Shown here piece by piece: positions 35,048-46,502 of a stretch of 64,000 nucleotides of DNA. The number at the start of each line of letters is the position of its first letter. Position 1 is the stretch's first letter. Origin of the DNA: Eonycteris spelaea (taxonomy: Eukaryota; Chordata; Mammalia; Chiroptera; Pteropodidae); NCBI GenBank assembly GCA_003508835.1, contig PUFA01000077.1:5470001-5534000 (forward strand), written 5' to 3'. A program made the position numbers and the translations under genes. The notes beneath the pieces were generated by a model. That model did not search any database and was not told the origin of the DNA. It was given only the letters and a program-made list of their open reading frames with translations.

Positions 35048-36000
35048 CTAGAAATCAGAGCTTTCCCCCACCCTGTGCCCAGAGAGCCAGCTTTAAAGAT
35101 TCATCAGCACATGATCAGATTAAGCTGTTTCAGATTCAGAGAGTAGTTACCTGAAAAATCTTTTGAAGTAAACAAAATGTCTTAGGGAAAATAGACATTT
35201 CCACAGTTAAGTGGAGAGAGAAAAGGACAAAGCAATGTAAGTAGTATGTCTGTAAGATAACTATAGCCTCTATTGACACATGAAGCTGATTGAGATTAAC
35301 TATATAAGAAGCTCTACTTCTGAGAGAATTACATTGCCAAAAGAACCACCATCTTGGATTAAAAGTGGCCATACCGTTTGAGATTTAAAACCAACTTTGA
35401 GTTTCCCAAATATCTAAATAAAGCTGGGCTAAGACAGCTTTCAGGCCCTAAACAAGGCATATTCATCAATGCCTTCTTCAGCTGTGGCCGAAAAGAATGG
35501 TAAAGAATAAACCCCCAGAGAGTGAGCCTGAAGTTCACAGAGAACAGCCGAGATGAAAGATTATCCCCATTGCCAGGCTCCATCGAGGAACATTCCCCCC
35601 CACCCCCGACCAGGACAGGAGGCCTTTGCAATGTGTTCCCAGTGGGATTCCAAAATTGCTTCAGCAAAACGACTATTGCATCTCTCTCATTCTTCCCTGT
35701 GTGAATGGAAATGCTGACAGTCATAGTGTCCCTGTTCCAGCCTTTATAGCAGGTGTATAAGGTTGGTGGCAGAGGGAGAAGAACAAGTTGTCCACGTGTC
35801 AAGAGGAAATACATTCAAGCCTGATACACAGGCCACTACACACCTTCCTCCAATGAAGAAACAGCCTTACATCACCCAGCGATCCTGCCTTTCAGGCTGC
35901 AAGGAATGTATTGAATGCACCAGTCGACTCCTTTGGGTAGGGAATGAGTACGTTCTGCATGTAGTGAAAGAGAGTGAGCAGAATACTTTGTGACCAGAGG
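35047..36000. other. No recognised feature; longest open frame of the window
   Basis: Contains the 151-codon minus frame 35359-35814. Its translation has no signal peptide, domain or low-gap pattern I recognise. A plus frame (35522-35704) overlaps it. Frame length is within chance for 64 kb, so I do not call a gene. A C-rich run lies at 35594-35605. Confidence 0.45.
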
Positions 36001-36004
36001 GTAA

Positions 36005-36300
36005 ATGGTGGTACCATTATTGCTGTCCGCCAAATATCCCCATTTGTTCTCCCAGGTGTCTGGTGTGATTGCACTTCTCCACATCCATGATGATGGGTGT
36101 GATCATGGGACATGCTATGGCCAGAGAAATGTGAGCACCAGTGGTATGGGTAACTTTAAGAGCAGTGAACAATTCATCCCTTCTTGTTTCCCAAAGTTCC
36201 CTGCAGTAGCTATTCCCTCAGCTCGAGGCCTGGAGAAAGGAGAATGCGAAAGCACCCAGCCAACCCAGCAAGAAGTAAGACTTGTGGTTCTCAGCCGCTG
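36005..36300 (+). repeat. Old LTR-like interspersed repeat (family uncertain)
   Basis: 'gtctggtgtgattgcacttc', 'gggtgtgatcatgggacatg', 'ctatggccagagaaatgtga', 'taactttaagagcagtgaa' and 'aggcctggagaaagg' resemble a widespread mammalian LTR-type repeat, read in sense orientation. The name cannot be fixed by eye. Several opposing short frames here are shadows. Confidence 0.4.
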
Positions 36301-37190
36301 ACATGTTGGCATCATCTAGCCCCCACTGACTAGTACAACCATGATTCTGTATTTTCTGGCAATGGATACCCACAAGGAGATGAAGCTGTGCTATGTCCGA
36401 TTCCTGAAAGAACATGCCAAAGGATTTCCCAGCACACACTAAGCAACGCAACTGAAGACGGAAGAGTTGCCAAGTTCCACAAAACAGTTTAAAGAAATTT
36501 CAAAGCGCAAATTTCAAAGCAATGAAGTAGTAGTGTGACCAAGCGGTGCATCACTCAGGACCACCACCGTATTGCCCAATATCGATTTCTCAAAACTTCA
36601 CGGGCGACTTGAAACAGAAGCTGCTTAACTTCTGGCTAGCCACGCATGATTCAGCCGAGGGAAAAAATCAGATAGGAACATGCCAACAGCATAATTGAAG
36701 AAAGTGTGAGCGTCTTGCCTAATACAGATGACGCTAGGGGCAAAACCAAACAATTCTGAGTTGAAAAGTTATTCAAAGAATATGGATATAGAATTGAAGA
36801 CACTTTAAGAATAACTTAATGATTTTTCATGGTTTCCTTATACAAAACCTTGACATAATACAAACTCACATCAAAGTAAGTGTTTCAAAAGCTCTTTTAA
36901 CGAATGTGAATCAAAATTCAAAATGCCAAGGAAGCACTGACATAGTTTAATTGGTAGCATTGTTTCTTCCTTCTTATGGCACACAAATAATAGTGTGTCT
37001 TAATGGGAACATGAAGTATTAAAAAGTAATAATTGTCACTAGTAATGATCATAGGTGCCTGGATGACAACTTACAATGTATACACAAGTGAGCCATTTAC
37101 CACAAGGGGGAACAACAATTAGAATCTCAATTTGTTTTCCTTAGTGAGAAAGAACAAGGCCCAAACACATGATGAAAATCCCTTCTTACT
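36300..37190. other. No recognised feature
   Basis: About 0.9 kb, AT-rich towards the 3' side. No gene or repeat called. Confidence 0.45.
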
Positions 37191-37194
37191 GTCG

Positions 37195-37330
37195 TTCAAA
37201 TATAAACAAATACACACACACACAGAGGCATATGTGTATATGTATCTTTATATACTGTATATATGTAATATATAACATATACACACATACACATATGTAA
37301 TATATATAATATATACACACATACATGTAC
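37195..37330 (+). repeat. Compound (AC)n/(TA)n microsatellite region
   Basis: Short runs of AC ('acacacacacaca'), GTATAT and TATATA alternate over about 135 bp. A near-copy of 'atatacacacatacac' recurs at about 37276 and 37310, suggesting a local tandem duplication. Confidence 0.8.
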
Positions 37331-37985
37331 AATGTAATGAAATTTATTTTAGGCTGTTTTATTTTTTTGCAAATAAAGAATGAGGAGAAACGCCGCTCTT
37401 TTATAAAGATACCCTCTTGTAAGTTCCAAAGGAATAACATATTGGGACTGATGAACTGGGTATCTTAATTTTACCAACCACTCCATAAGAACAGAAGTAA
37501 TGAATATAATTCTTCCCAGGAAAAATTTTAAGTGCATGTGAGGGAATGCCTTTGGAAAAAAGAACGATGTTCTGAAAATCAAAGAATCATTGTCACGGGA
37601 GGAGAAAGGCTCTTACAAACCATGAGTGTCCTGCATCCTACACTCTGACTTGGGACATTTGCTTTGAGAAGTGGCCCGAGCTGTGGCAGACCTACACGTC
37701 GCACACTCAGTCTGCTGTGCAAAACATGAGCTGATGTGGTATCATCTGGACACAGAACAGCTGATCAGTTTTAAAAGACAAATGCCCTGAGTCTCATGGT
37801 CACTATGGAATATTTTCTCGTCACTATTTTCTGATTCCCTTTTTCTCTAAACTTTTAGAAGTCCCCAAGTCTGTGTCCTGTCCTTCAACACCCAACTCTG
37901 TCTCAAACATTGACTTCTTTTCTATTACCCTCCAATAATATCGTTAGCACCTGAGAGTTAAAAATATAGCTTATATTTTTAAAAA
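37330..37985. other. No recognised feature
   Basis: No gene or named repeat recognised. Confidence 0.45.
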
Positions 37986-37989
37986 TCTG

Positions 37990-38030
37990 GTAGTAGTCCT
38001 AATAATAGTAGTAATGGTAGTAGTAGTAAT
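37990..38030 (+). repeat. (TAG)n/(TAA)n trinucleotide repeat
   Basis: Imperfect TAG/TAA units, such as 'gtagtagtagtaatagc', directly before a MIR. Confidence 0.8.
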
Positions 38031-38170
38031 AGCTAATATTCATGGAATATTTGCTTTGTGAGATTCACTGGGCTGAATTTTTCATGTGTTCTCTTACATA
38101 ATTTCCATAATAACGCAGTGACTAGTCATGTATCTGTCTAGGGACTCAAATCCATGTCCCACTGTACTAT
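38030..38170 (-). repeat. MIR SINE
   Basis: Antisense MIR: 'atatttgctttgtgagattc', 'ctcttacataatttccataa', 'gggactcaaatccatgtccc', 'actgtactatac'. Confidence 0.65.
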
Positions 38171-38331
38171 ACCGCCACACATTAGGCTTCATTTAGGGCA
38201 GATAAAATTTTGATATAGAAAAATGAACATATTAAAAAGACAAGCGTTAGTATAAATGCAGATAACTTTCCTTAACATATGCTGCTTATCTGGTCTGCCA
38301 CTCTGGATAGACATTGGTCACCTGATTCAGA

Positions 38332-38357
38332 TTTTGTTGTTGTTGTTGTTGTTTTTT
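38332..38357 (+). repeat. (GTT)n trinucleotide repeat
   Basis: About six GTT units followed by a T run. Confidence 0.85.
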
Positions 38358-38945
38358 ATAATACTGTGTGTTTTGACTCAGACTTTTATAATGCCAGCAA
38401 TTAAAATAATACATTTCAAACTGACTCAACCTTCACCACACAACTAAAACTATCAATTATATAGTATACAGGTATTTGACTATTTATAAATTAAAGAATT
38501 AAAAAGAAAAAGAGCGATTGGTACAAAGATTACATAACCCTGGGGATGGGAGATGAAGCAGAATTAAAATCTGTACGTATAGGCGCTGAGAGATAAACAG
38601 TTAAAGTGATCACGTGTGAGAGTGGGTTGGTACATGTACATGTACTATACATTATGGTGGCTTAAGTGCAAATTTCTACATCGTCCCCAGTCCATTCCCA
38701 TTCTTTCTAAGGACTATGTGAAAGAAAGCCTTAGCTAGGTAAGGTCTTATTAAATGCAGATTTCCTAGCATCACTCAAAATTTCTGGTGCCATAGCCTGG
38801 ATTCCCCAGCAGCAGACCCTAAAACCAGAATAGATACAGGAGACCGAGGCAGGGATGGGAAGAAACCAACACGAAATGTGTCATTGGCCAGGTCACCATT
38901 TTGGACAACCGTGGCTGAATCTCCTTGTGGGTCTGGGAGATAACA
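38357..38945. other. No recognised repeat or gene; short palindrome at 38630-38645
   Basis: Apart from the perfect 16-bp palindrome of GTACAT units and an E-box-like CACGTG near 38612, I see nothing to annotate. Confidence 0.45.
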
Positions 38946-38949
38946 TAGA

Positions 38950-39280
38950 GCTGCAGTTCCCAAACATTTTAGTCTTTATACTTTTAAAAATTACTAAGAG
39001 TTTTTGCATCAGTTATATCCACGGACTCTACCATATTAGGTATTCAAACCAAAACTAACTTTTCACAAGACTTCACAAGCATACATGCAGTTAGCCATCA
39101 CAGGAGTAACACTGTCACCTCCGGGAAACTCCACTTACCCCTGAGAGAAAAATCAGAGTAAAAGAGGCAAATAATATCTTGGTATGAATTCAAGATAGTT
39201 TTGCTCTCACCGACCTCCTAAAAGGATTTTAGGGTTCCCCCCAGAGACCCTCTGGAACACACTTTGAGAACCAGTACTGT
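38950..39280 (+). mobile_element. hAT-type DNA transposon remnant with both ends
   Basis: Left terminus 'cagttcccaaacatttta' (from 38954) and right terminus 'acactttgagaaccag' (to about 39274-39278) are diverged inverted repeats of the hAT CAG(TGG)TTCTCAAA class. The interior has 'tttaaaaattactaagag', 'gcatcagttatatccac', 'agagtaaaagaggcaaata', 'atagttttgctctcacc' and 'agggttccccccagagac', in the order of a known MER1/Charlie-type element. No transposase frame. Flanking 8-bp duplication not visible. Confidence 0.7.
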
Positions 39281-39284
39281 AGCA

Positions 39285-41470
39285 TGCCCTCAAAGTTGTA
39301 CTACTTAAAGGGTAAGGACCTGAGATATTGATGTTCCAACTCCCATTCATGATTGTTCAAGGGTGCACTAACTCCCCGGAACTTCCAGCCTGCCATGTAC
39401 GCAGGCGGAATATGTCCCTACAGCCAAAGGCAAAGTCAAGGCATAGAGTTGTAGGTACCTGTAGTGTGAAACAGAGTCTCTGAAATAAACAGGAACAGGA
39501 GGTGATCGGGGAATCCAGGCAGTGTACTGTCAGCCTCTGCCACACCCGAGAACCTATATTTCAAACAAATCCCCTCTGTGATATTCGATGCAGGTTGAAA
39601 CACCAGTGCACTAGGAGCACAATCTCCTAGGCCCTGGGAGAATCATCTGACTCCAGCCAATAAGCATTCCTTTGTTTTCATCTCTCTAGTCTACACTGTG
39701 TTGCTTACACTTTTATATCAGAGCATTCAATATCACTTTCAGAGAACTGTCAGTCTCTCATGCCACAATTGCCCAAAATTCACACATATTCACTATAGAG
39801 TGGTTCTCAAATGTATTTTTACGAAGTTGATTTCTGTCAACATGCTCTACAAAGATTTTAGCGCCCGTCACTGATAATTCCAGAATTGGCTGCTCTATTA
39901 ATTCACTACTACAACTCAACCGTGTCTCTTGTGTTTCAACTACCCAGTAGGCCATGTTTGAGTGTTTCCACTGTGATGGGAGAGAAATTTATAACTTCTG
40001 GTATTGGGATAAAAATAATGTCTTCCAGATTAGGTCCCAGAAGAAAACGATTCCTCATTATGAAGAAATATTGTTGTCAGCCTCTAACATTGTACTGTTT
40101 GTCCCAGACACAATCCTGTTCACAAAAGTAGTAAAAGGGGACCAGATTCAAGTCAGGCTTTCTTTGTCCAGAAATAGGAGTGACTATGTGGCTTCAAGGT
40201 GCCTTGTGCTGGCAGACCCTGGGCACAGAAGCATGGAGGGTGGTGCAGGAGGGCAAGGGGCCATGTAATGCGGGAGCCTACTCACACAACGCACAAGAAT
40301 TGAGTGTGCACATTTCTTTCTAACTCTGCCATCAGTGATGTCTCGTCAGTAGCATGATACCAGCCATGGAAAGAATATTGGAAACACTTACACTATGAAA
40401 ATTGGCAGACACTAAAAAAACCAGACCTTGTTTCAAGAAGTAAATACAGCCAGTTGTTAAATTTTTACCAGTACACCGCAGGAAAGGAATTCCAACACCA
40501 TGAGGCTGGGCTGGCATGAGCAGCTATCTTCTGCCTGTCTGGGTATCTCCTCCCAGCTTAGACACTCTCCCGTTAGGGCAGACACAGCTCCTTCGGGATC
40601 TAGTCACAAATCCCTCAGCAACGCTTACACTCTGAATGCCCTATTCCTACAGCTCAGCAGTCCCGTACCACACACAGGTACAGTCAGTGTCTCGTCTCAC
40701 AGTGGCACCGGTCCTTCTCTCAGAAAGTCTCCTCTCGCAAGAACTTCGGTACCATTTTTTAGTTACCAGAAAAACCTAATGAAAAACCAAAACATCACCC
40801 TGTTTCTCATAATCGTGTTCCACCGAGCAAAGAGCCTTCCCTTCTCCCAAATGACTCCATCTTATTTGTCCTAGAGAATGAAGAGCATCTGAAGAGTCTT
40901 CAGGGTACTCTCTATAAGCACAAAGGAGATGGAAGGCAGGGGACAGGGAGACAGGGAGGAGGGGGGACCAAATCATTTTGTTGATTCTGATAAAGGAATT
41001 TGCAGTTCTCATGTTGGGTAAAGATTCCTTCTCTGTAAATCCTAGATTTGCTGTGAATTTTTTTTAAGTAGTTAAAGAAAGGAAGATAGAACTCAGAAAC
41101 TGGGTTATGGATTATCTGAAAGATTTTAGACTATACCCACTTTCAGCTTCTCATCATCTCTAAGAGATGCCAAGTCCTGTAGAGATTCCATTAGCAGACA
41201 TGAGGGTGAAATAAAGGAAGTTGTCGACTCACAGGTAAGCAGCCACAGATAGAGCAGAGAAGGACTAACTCCATCCTCAGAATGAAGTACAACTTTATAT
41301 TCCATGGAAGACTTGTCCCTCTGAAGGAAAAACAGTCGAGGTCCTTGAATTATTCTGCTGCTTGTTTTCCTTCGGCGTGTCTACTCACAGAATGGAAAGC
41401 CCAAAGCCCTGGAGAAACACCTCAAAGTTTTTGTGAAGTCATGAATTGTGGTGTGCTCTCATGGTTGTGT
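39285..41470. other. Long unrecognised block
   Basis: About 2.2 kb with no confident repeat. A lone hAT-like terminus 'agtggttctcaaatg' occurs near 39798 with no partner. Opposing frames in 39357-41012 (for example 40500-40874 plus and 40776-41012 minus) are domainless. Slightly GC-richer at 40500-40760. Confidence 0.45.
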
Positions 41471-41476
41471 GATCAT

Positions 41477-41523
41477 GAACATACTGTCTCTGTGGAACAT
41501 ACTATCTCTGTGGAACAGACTGT
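41477..41523 (+). repeat. 18-bp minisatellite, about 2.6 copies
   Basis: The unit 'gaacatactgtctctgtg' is followed by a copy with one change and a partial third copy 'gaacagactgt'. Confidence 0.9.
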
Positions 41524-41524
41524 C

Positions 41525-42685
41525 AGACAGATGGACCATGAAAAGTAGCTATCTTGACCAAAAAATCATGGCCAGTACAGTTTTTGGAATATGCTCTGGA
41601 GTGAACCATTGACACAGCCTCTGTCTCCCTCTGCAGGCCTCATCTCTCACACCCAGATACTGATCAACAAATGGGAGTCTTTACTAGATAAGATGGCTAA
41701 GACGGTGGTGAACCCAGAAACTGCAACGGGATACCGTATGTCCCTGTAAATACAGACCATGACTAAGGCACGTCTGCAGTATCTCTTTTGTTTGAAACTG
41801 TGATTTGGAAAAAGTAGCTTTTCCATAAATGGACAAGACCTTAAGATTAGAGAAAGCACTATATTTGACACAGAAGAAAAAAAAAAAGGATCAAAATATA
41901 AGTTCACAAGAGAGGACAGACCCAATGGGATGGTTTAATATGCAATTCCCTACCTCACCAAAACGAAAATGATGTCTCAATAAAATCCTAGTTCCCTGAT
42001 TACACTCCTGCTGGCTTGTTACATTAATAGATGAGCTGATTTTCAACCACACCGTAATGAAATAGTGCTGCTTGCCTCCTCCCCACCTCAGCTGTCATAG
42101 AAACCACAGCACGTTACAGAGACTTCTCCTGACAGTTGTGACAGAAAAGTAAATACAGTTCTGCAGATACACTTCACGTGGTGTATTCTTGCTTCTTGAA
42201 GGAAAATGTCTGCTGGGTTTTCTCGCACCAGGTCTTAGAGGTGCATCTACTAAATACTGAGGCCCCAGAGCTGTTCCCTCTGACCAGCCCCAGCAAACAA
42301 AAGGAACCATGCACCAAGAGGACTGCCCTAAGTATACAGGCTTGTGAGTGCCTATGTGTTTGATGCATGATGTTAAAGAGTTAGGGAAAAAGAAGGTTTC
42401 TATGTGGATGAATAGATTCTACCCTCAAACCTTTTCTCATCTAGGCATACCAGTCTCTCCATCATTTCCACAAATACTCTCTTGACACAACAAAAGATAT
42501 TTTCAAAGGCAGTCGGTGATTCATTCCTTTCGAATATTTTATGTAAACAAATTTATTTCCAAAAGCAATCATTTGGGCAGTTCTTAGAGTTGACTAAATT
42601 TTTAGGGCACAGCTGTGAGTTGACGAGAATGCACTGAGGCTTCCTAACAGCAAAGGGTAAGGGACGATTTTGGTGTTGAGAACCC
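41525..42685. other. No recognised feature
   Basis: About 1.1 kb. Frames at 41647-41925, 42095-42310, 42174-42368 (minus) and 42178-42363 (plus) overlap one another and lack domains. Confidence 0.45.
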
Positions 42686-42687
42686 AG

Positions 42688-42848
42688 TCAGAACTGGTTT
42701 GAATGTCAACTCTATCACTAACTGTGGACTTTGGTTAAGGTCAGTAACATCCTGGGTTCATTTCTTAGGGTCTCGGGTAGAAAATGGAAAATGACACCTA
42801 CCTATTGGTCTGCTAAATGAGTATTAATAACATAATGCATATGGAAGT
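42688..42848 (+). repeat. MIR SINE
   Basis: Sense MIR: 'aactggtttgaatgtcaact', 'ctatcactaactgtggactt', 'gggtagaaaatggaaaatg', 'acacctacctattgg'. Confidence 0.7.
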
Positions 42849-43722
42849 TTAGCCTTGGGTCCGACAGCGTTTAACAAAAGACTTATTGCTACATGTCCAG
42901 AACACAAGGTCCAAATATAAATAGAAAAAAGTCAGTGCTCTTGAGGATTGAGAATCTCACAATAATGATCTAATTCATTGTTTGAGGTCAAGTGAGAACC
43001 ACAAGAATTAAAAGTGGAAAAATTTGTGAACAACTTTTGGGGTATCTGCCCAGCCTCTGGGACTCCATCCCACACACAGGAGTGGCCTCCAGCAGTCACA
43101 TTTCTACTACACGGTCCTTTCCTTCGGACTGTAGCTGAGGGGACTCAATCAGAGGAGGACATTTCATCCAGACCAGGATGATGAATTTTTGTCTCCCGGG
43201 AACTTAGATCGCGACCAAGAACATCAAGTGAGTTTCATGGGTGGCCTATAAGGTGTCGACCTAGGAATGAGCACCATGGAATGGAGAAGAGAGAACTGGT
43301 CTCAGAGGGGGAGAATAACTCAGCAGATGCAGAGAATAGAGATAGAGATAGAAAAAGTGGCCTTTTCATTCCTGGGGCCTGACTGCTTTCTGCTTTTAGA
43401 TTCCTTAAGACCCCTACACACAAAATAATATTTTCTCTTGTCATGTGTACGCCAGAGCAAATTGGCTCCTATTACTCTCTCAAGGATAATATCAGGTGGC
43501 AGGTTAGCCATTTTGGCCAACAAAATGACCAGTTGAAACAGAGGAGCCCAGGAGACCACACAAAGGCCACAGGCTTCAGTGCTTCTGGTCTTAACCAAAT
43601 ATGGTTCATTAAACTTCCTTCAGTAGAAATATTAGACCTTAACACTCCCACGTCTCCCAAATCCAGGCCAAACTTCTCCCCTGAAAGCCACATCTGTAAA
43701 TCCCATTGCATAGTAGGATTTA
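42848..43722. other. No recognised feature
   Basis: About 0.9 kb. The 43030-43230 part looks repeat-like, but I could not name it. Overlapping frames at 43235-43814 on both strands lack domains. Confidence 0.4.
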
Positions 43723-43725
43723 ATT

Positions 43726-43746
43726 ATCATCATCATCATCATCACC
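43726..43746 (+). repeat. (ATC)n trinucleotide repeat
   Basis: Six ATC/CAT units, just upstream of an antisense MIR. Confidence 0.85.
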
Positions 43747-43784
43747 AACCCTCATCAAACATCTACAGGGGAAGCAAGAACTTC

Positions 43785-43965
43785 ACTAGGAATTTGCATA
43801 CAAGTGTTTTATAAAATCTTTACCACAACCCCTCGTTATTCTCATTTTACATATTAGGAAACTAAAGCTTAAAGAGTTTAAGCGACTCACGCAGAGATTT
43901 ACGGAAATGAAAAGAACCCAAGACTGTTGGACTCCACCCCAAAGTCTGAGCTCTTTTCTCTCCCT
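43785..43965 (-). repeat. MIR SINE
   Basis: Antisense MIR: 'attctcattttacatattag', 'gaaactaaagcttaaagag', 'tttaagcgactcacgcaga', 'agaacccaagactgttgga', 'ctccaccccaaagtc'. Confidence 0.75.
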
Positions 43966-44039
43966 TATGTCTCTTAATAGCTCCTCAGGAGTGTCCCATA
44001 GCGCCCCACAATGGACAGATTAAAAATAAACTTACCGAA

Positions 44040-44262
44040 CTGGACTTGCATGAGAAGACCAGCTTGAAGCCTGGGTTCATTTCTTCATAGCTGCATGATC
44101 CAAGGCAGTCACTTGAAACTCTCTCAGGCTTAATTTCTTCATTGGCAAACTCAGTACAATAATACATGCCCTACTTACCTTATGCATCCAAAATTGTGGG
44201 AAGATGATACACGTGGAAGCATCGTATAAATACTGAAGAAGCATGCTATTATATTACTCTTA
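44040..44262 (+). repeat. MIR SINE, near full length
   Basis: Sense MIR: 'gcctgggttcatttcttca', 'gctgcatgatccaaggcag', 'tttcttcattggcaaactc', 'acatgccctacttacctta', 'catcgtataaatactgaa'. It lies head-to-head with the MIR at 43785-43965. Confidence 0.75.
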
Positions 44263-44990
44263 ACATTTCAACATTTATTAAATTAAGATAAAAATACCTG
44301 ATCTACATTCCGTTCAGAGTCTTTATGAAGCTTCTATGAAATACACGTGAAAATATTTTATAAACTCTACAGGGCTATGTAAATTTAAGGGATTAGCCAT
44401 ACAAAGTTAACCATGAATTCATTGCATGCTTTCTTCTCAGGCTGTTTCAACACAGACATGGCCCAGGACCTCTTAAAGTTTGTAATTCTTAGAAAAGTTG
44501 TAAAGTTTAAGTAATGACAAGTATGAAGCACAATCCCGTTTATGTAAATTCCTTATCTGTTTCTCCTGTTGATCTCTGACTTTACCTGAAACCTTCTTGA
44601 ATTGTTTTGTACACTTTCTACGGGTGGCTTCACCCTTAGTCTTATAATTGCCAGTCAAGTATTTGCTTCCACACTTGCAACACCCTCTGGACTGTGCTTT
44701 GATTGATATCACAAGGTAGTGTAAAGTGCCTAAAAATTAGCTTTTTTGATTGTAACATAAGTGCCTGACATTAAGCTTTCGATTATCGAATTCCACTTCA
44801 AAGACATCCGTCTCGAGAAACAGATCACCAGCTACACAGCCAGATAAAGAGCCAGGCCAACCCACCCATGAAATTCTCCTTTCTAGAAAAGTCCTGGATG
44901 ACTGAGATAACTGACCTTTTGAGCGATTCTGCTTTTTCCCTTCCGGCGCTTTAATTCTAGCTCTTGTGTTTGAAATTCACCAATAAAGAG
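44262..44990. other. No recognised feature
   Basis: The minus frame at 44473-44712 encodes a lysine-rich 79-residue peptide with three early cysteines but no domain I can name. It has no supporting context, so it is left uncalled. Confidence 0.4.
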
Positions 44991-45001
44991 CAAACCCATC
45001 A

Positions 45002-45110
45002 ACCCCAGGGACCCCACCGGCGACCCCCAGGCGCTCCACGCGCGACCCCCAGAAAATCCATTCGTGACCTCCAGCATCCCTACCATAACCCCCAGGCAGC
45101 CCAACCATGC
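45002..45110 (+). repeat. C-rich 21-22 bp minisatellite, about 5 units
   Basis: Units begin with ACCYCCAG at about 45002, 45023, 45045, 45067 and 45088, spaced 21-22 bp. The variable half carries CpG-containing text such as 'gcgctccacgcgcg'. C content and CpG density are well above the rest of the window. The open frames over it on both strands inherit a 7-residue periodicity and are artefacts. Confidence 0.8.
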
Positions 45111-45134
45111 TCCCTACGCGACTCAGCTTCAGCC

Positions 45135-45622
45135 TCACTCTGTAGCAGCCAAGCTCTACCACAAACGCAGAAACTTAAATACAAAACAATACAAATGCAT
45201 TATCTTACAGTTCAGTAGGTCAGAAGTCCAGCGTGGGTCTCACTGGACTAAAGTCATGGTGGCAGCAGGGTTCCGTTCTTTTCTAGAGGCTCTAGAGAAG
45301 AATCCATTCCTTTGCTTTTTCCAGCATCTAGAGACTACTCTCATTCCTTAACTCATGGCCCCCTTCTTGCATCTTCAAATGATGCTCTGCACTCATACCT
45401 CCTCTGGCTCCACCTCTTCGCCTCCCTCTTTTCCCTCCTTTTTAAGGGTTTGTGATTACACTGAATACACCTGGATAATCCAGGTCACTCCTGCTACCTT
45501 CAGCTGATTACAACCTTAATTCCATCTGCAACCTTAATTACCCTTTACCATATACTCTAACATATGCCCAGGTTCCAGAGATAGGACCTGAGCCTCTTTG
45601 ATGCTATTATTCTACCTGAGAC
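45135..45622 (-). mobile_element. MaLR-type LTR (antisense, MLT1-like)
   Basis: Antisense order: 'gcattatcttacagttcag', 'taggtcagaagtccagcg', 'gcagcagggttccgttc', 'ctctagagaagaatccattc', 'catggcccccttcttgcat', 'ctggataatccaggtcac', 'aaccttaattccatctgc', 'ccatatactctaacatatg' and the end 'gctattattctacctgag'. This is the complement of a widespread ERVL-MaLR LTR. Confidence 0.75.
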
Positions 45623-45760
45623 AGTAATTTGAGCAAAAACCTAAAGGAGGTAAGAAGAATGCCTTTTAGAAACTTAGAAAGAAGAGATTTCCAGACAGAG
45701 GAAAAAGTGAAAGCCAAGCACTTATGATTGAGTTAAATACTAAAGACTAAAAACCTGGCA
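45610..45760 (-). repeat. L2 LINE fragment
   Basis: 'gagcaaaaacctaaaggagg', 'gatttccagacagaggaaaa', 'agtgaaagccaagcactta' match antisense L2. It abuts the LTR. Confidence 0.6.
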
Positions 45761-46500
45761 TCCAGGGTTAGCGTTAGTGTTGATTAAACCCAAAACATTA
45801 TAGGGAATGAATCAAAAAAAAGAAAAGCAAGGTATAATAAATTAGAAACATAAAGCTTTGTTTTGTTCAGAGATTTAAAATGCTTTCTATTTCCGCTACT
45901 AAGAAAAAATGGTAAACCAGAAAATAATCATTAAAAACTAACGGATGCCGGAGCAACTCATCGCTTTATCATTTTTCTGTAAAATCTCATCAAATTGCAG
46001 AACCTCCTTGCTGGAAGAATCTTCAGCAGACATCTGATATCTTACACACTTAGTACATGACACATCAGTAGATGCTCAGTAATTATTCCGAATACCCTCA
46101 GATTAAATATGAGAATTGCAATACTCTCACTTCTTCACATATTTTCTGAGTTCCCTTCCTCCCACTTTCCCAGTAATCTCATGGAGGCTTCTGTACGCCT
46201 ACTTGACTTTGTGCCTCCACACAAGGTTGATTTATCCCACCATAGGCATCCAGGCTCAGCATTACCTGGTTCTCATCGTTTCTGAGGCTCTGATGGAGTT
46301 CTAACATTAGAAATTTATCTTTGTTGGTTTTTTTTTTCTACAAACTCTGTGTTGTGTTTTTGTTTCTAGTTCTTATCCAGATTTGGTTCTGACTTCATCA
46401 TGCCCGACCTTTGCTCAGATGGATTATTTTGTCTTGCAGAGTGTGCAAGACTGAACTTCTAGACTACAAGTTTAATATGATTAATTATTAGAAAAATAAT
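45760..46500. other. No recognised feature
   Basis: AT-rich, no gene or named repeat. T run at 46330-46338. Confidence 0.45.
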
Positions 46501-46502
46501 AA

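Noticed and set aside
35359..35814. 151-codon minus frame as a gene
   Set aside because: No domain, no signal peptide, an overlapping opposite frame, and a length possible by chance in 64 kb. No promoter or splice context.
37098..37114. CTCF site resembling 'ccacaaggggg'
   Set aside because: Only the left part of the motif fits, and the flank lacks the usual GCGC-like end. Similarly, 'caccaggagggcac' near 33710 has one base too many.
39797..39812. Second complete hAT element from a 'gtggttctcaaa' end
   Set aside because: No matching inverted end is found within the next few hundred bases.
43726..43746. CRISPR-like short repeat
   Set aside because: It is a plain ATC microsatellite in a mammalian genome. 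No spaced repeats exist anywhere in the window.
44883..45218. Periodic Gly/Pro-rich frames on both strands
   Set aside because: The periodicity comes from the 21-22 bp minisatellite, and both strands are open for the same reason.
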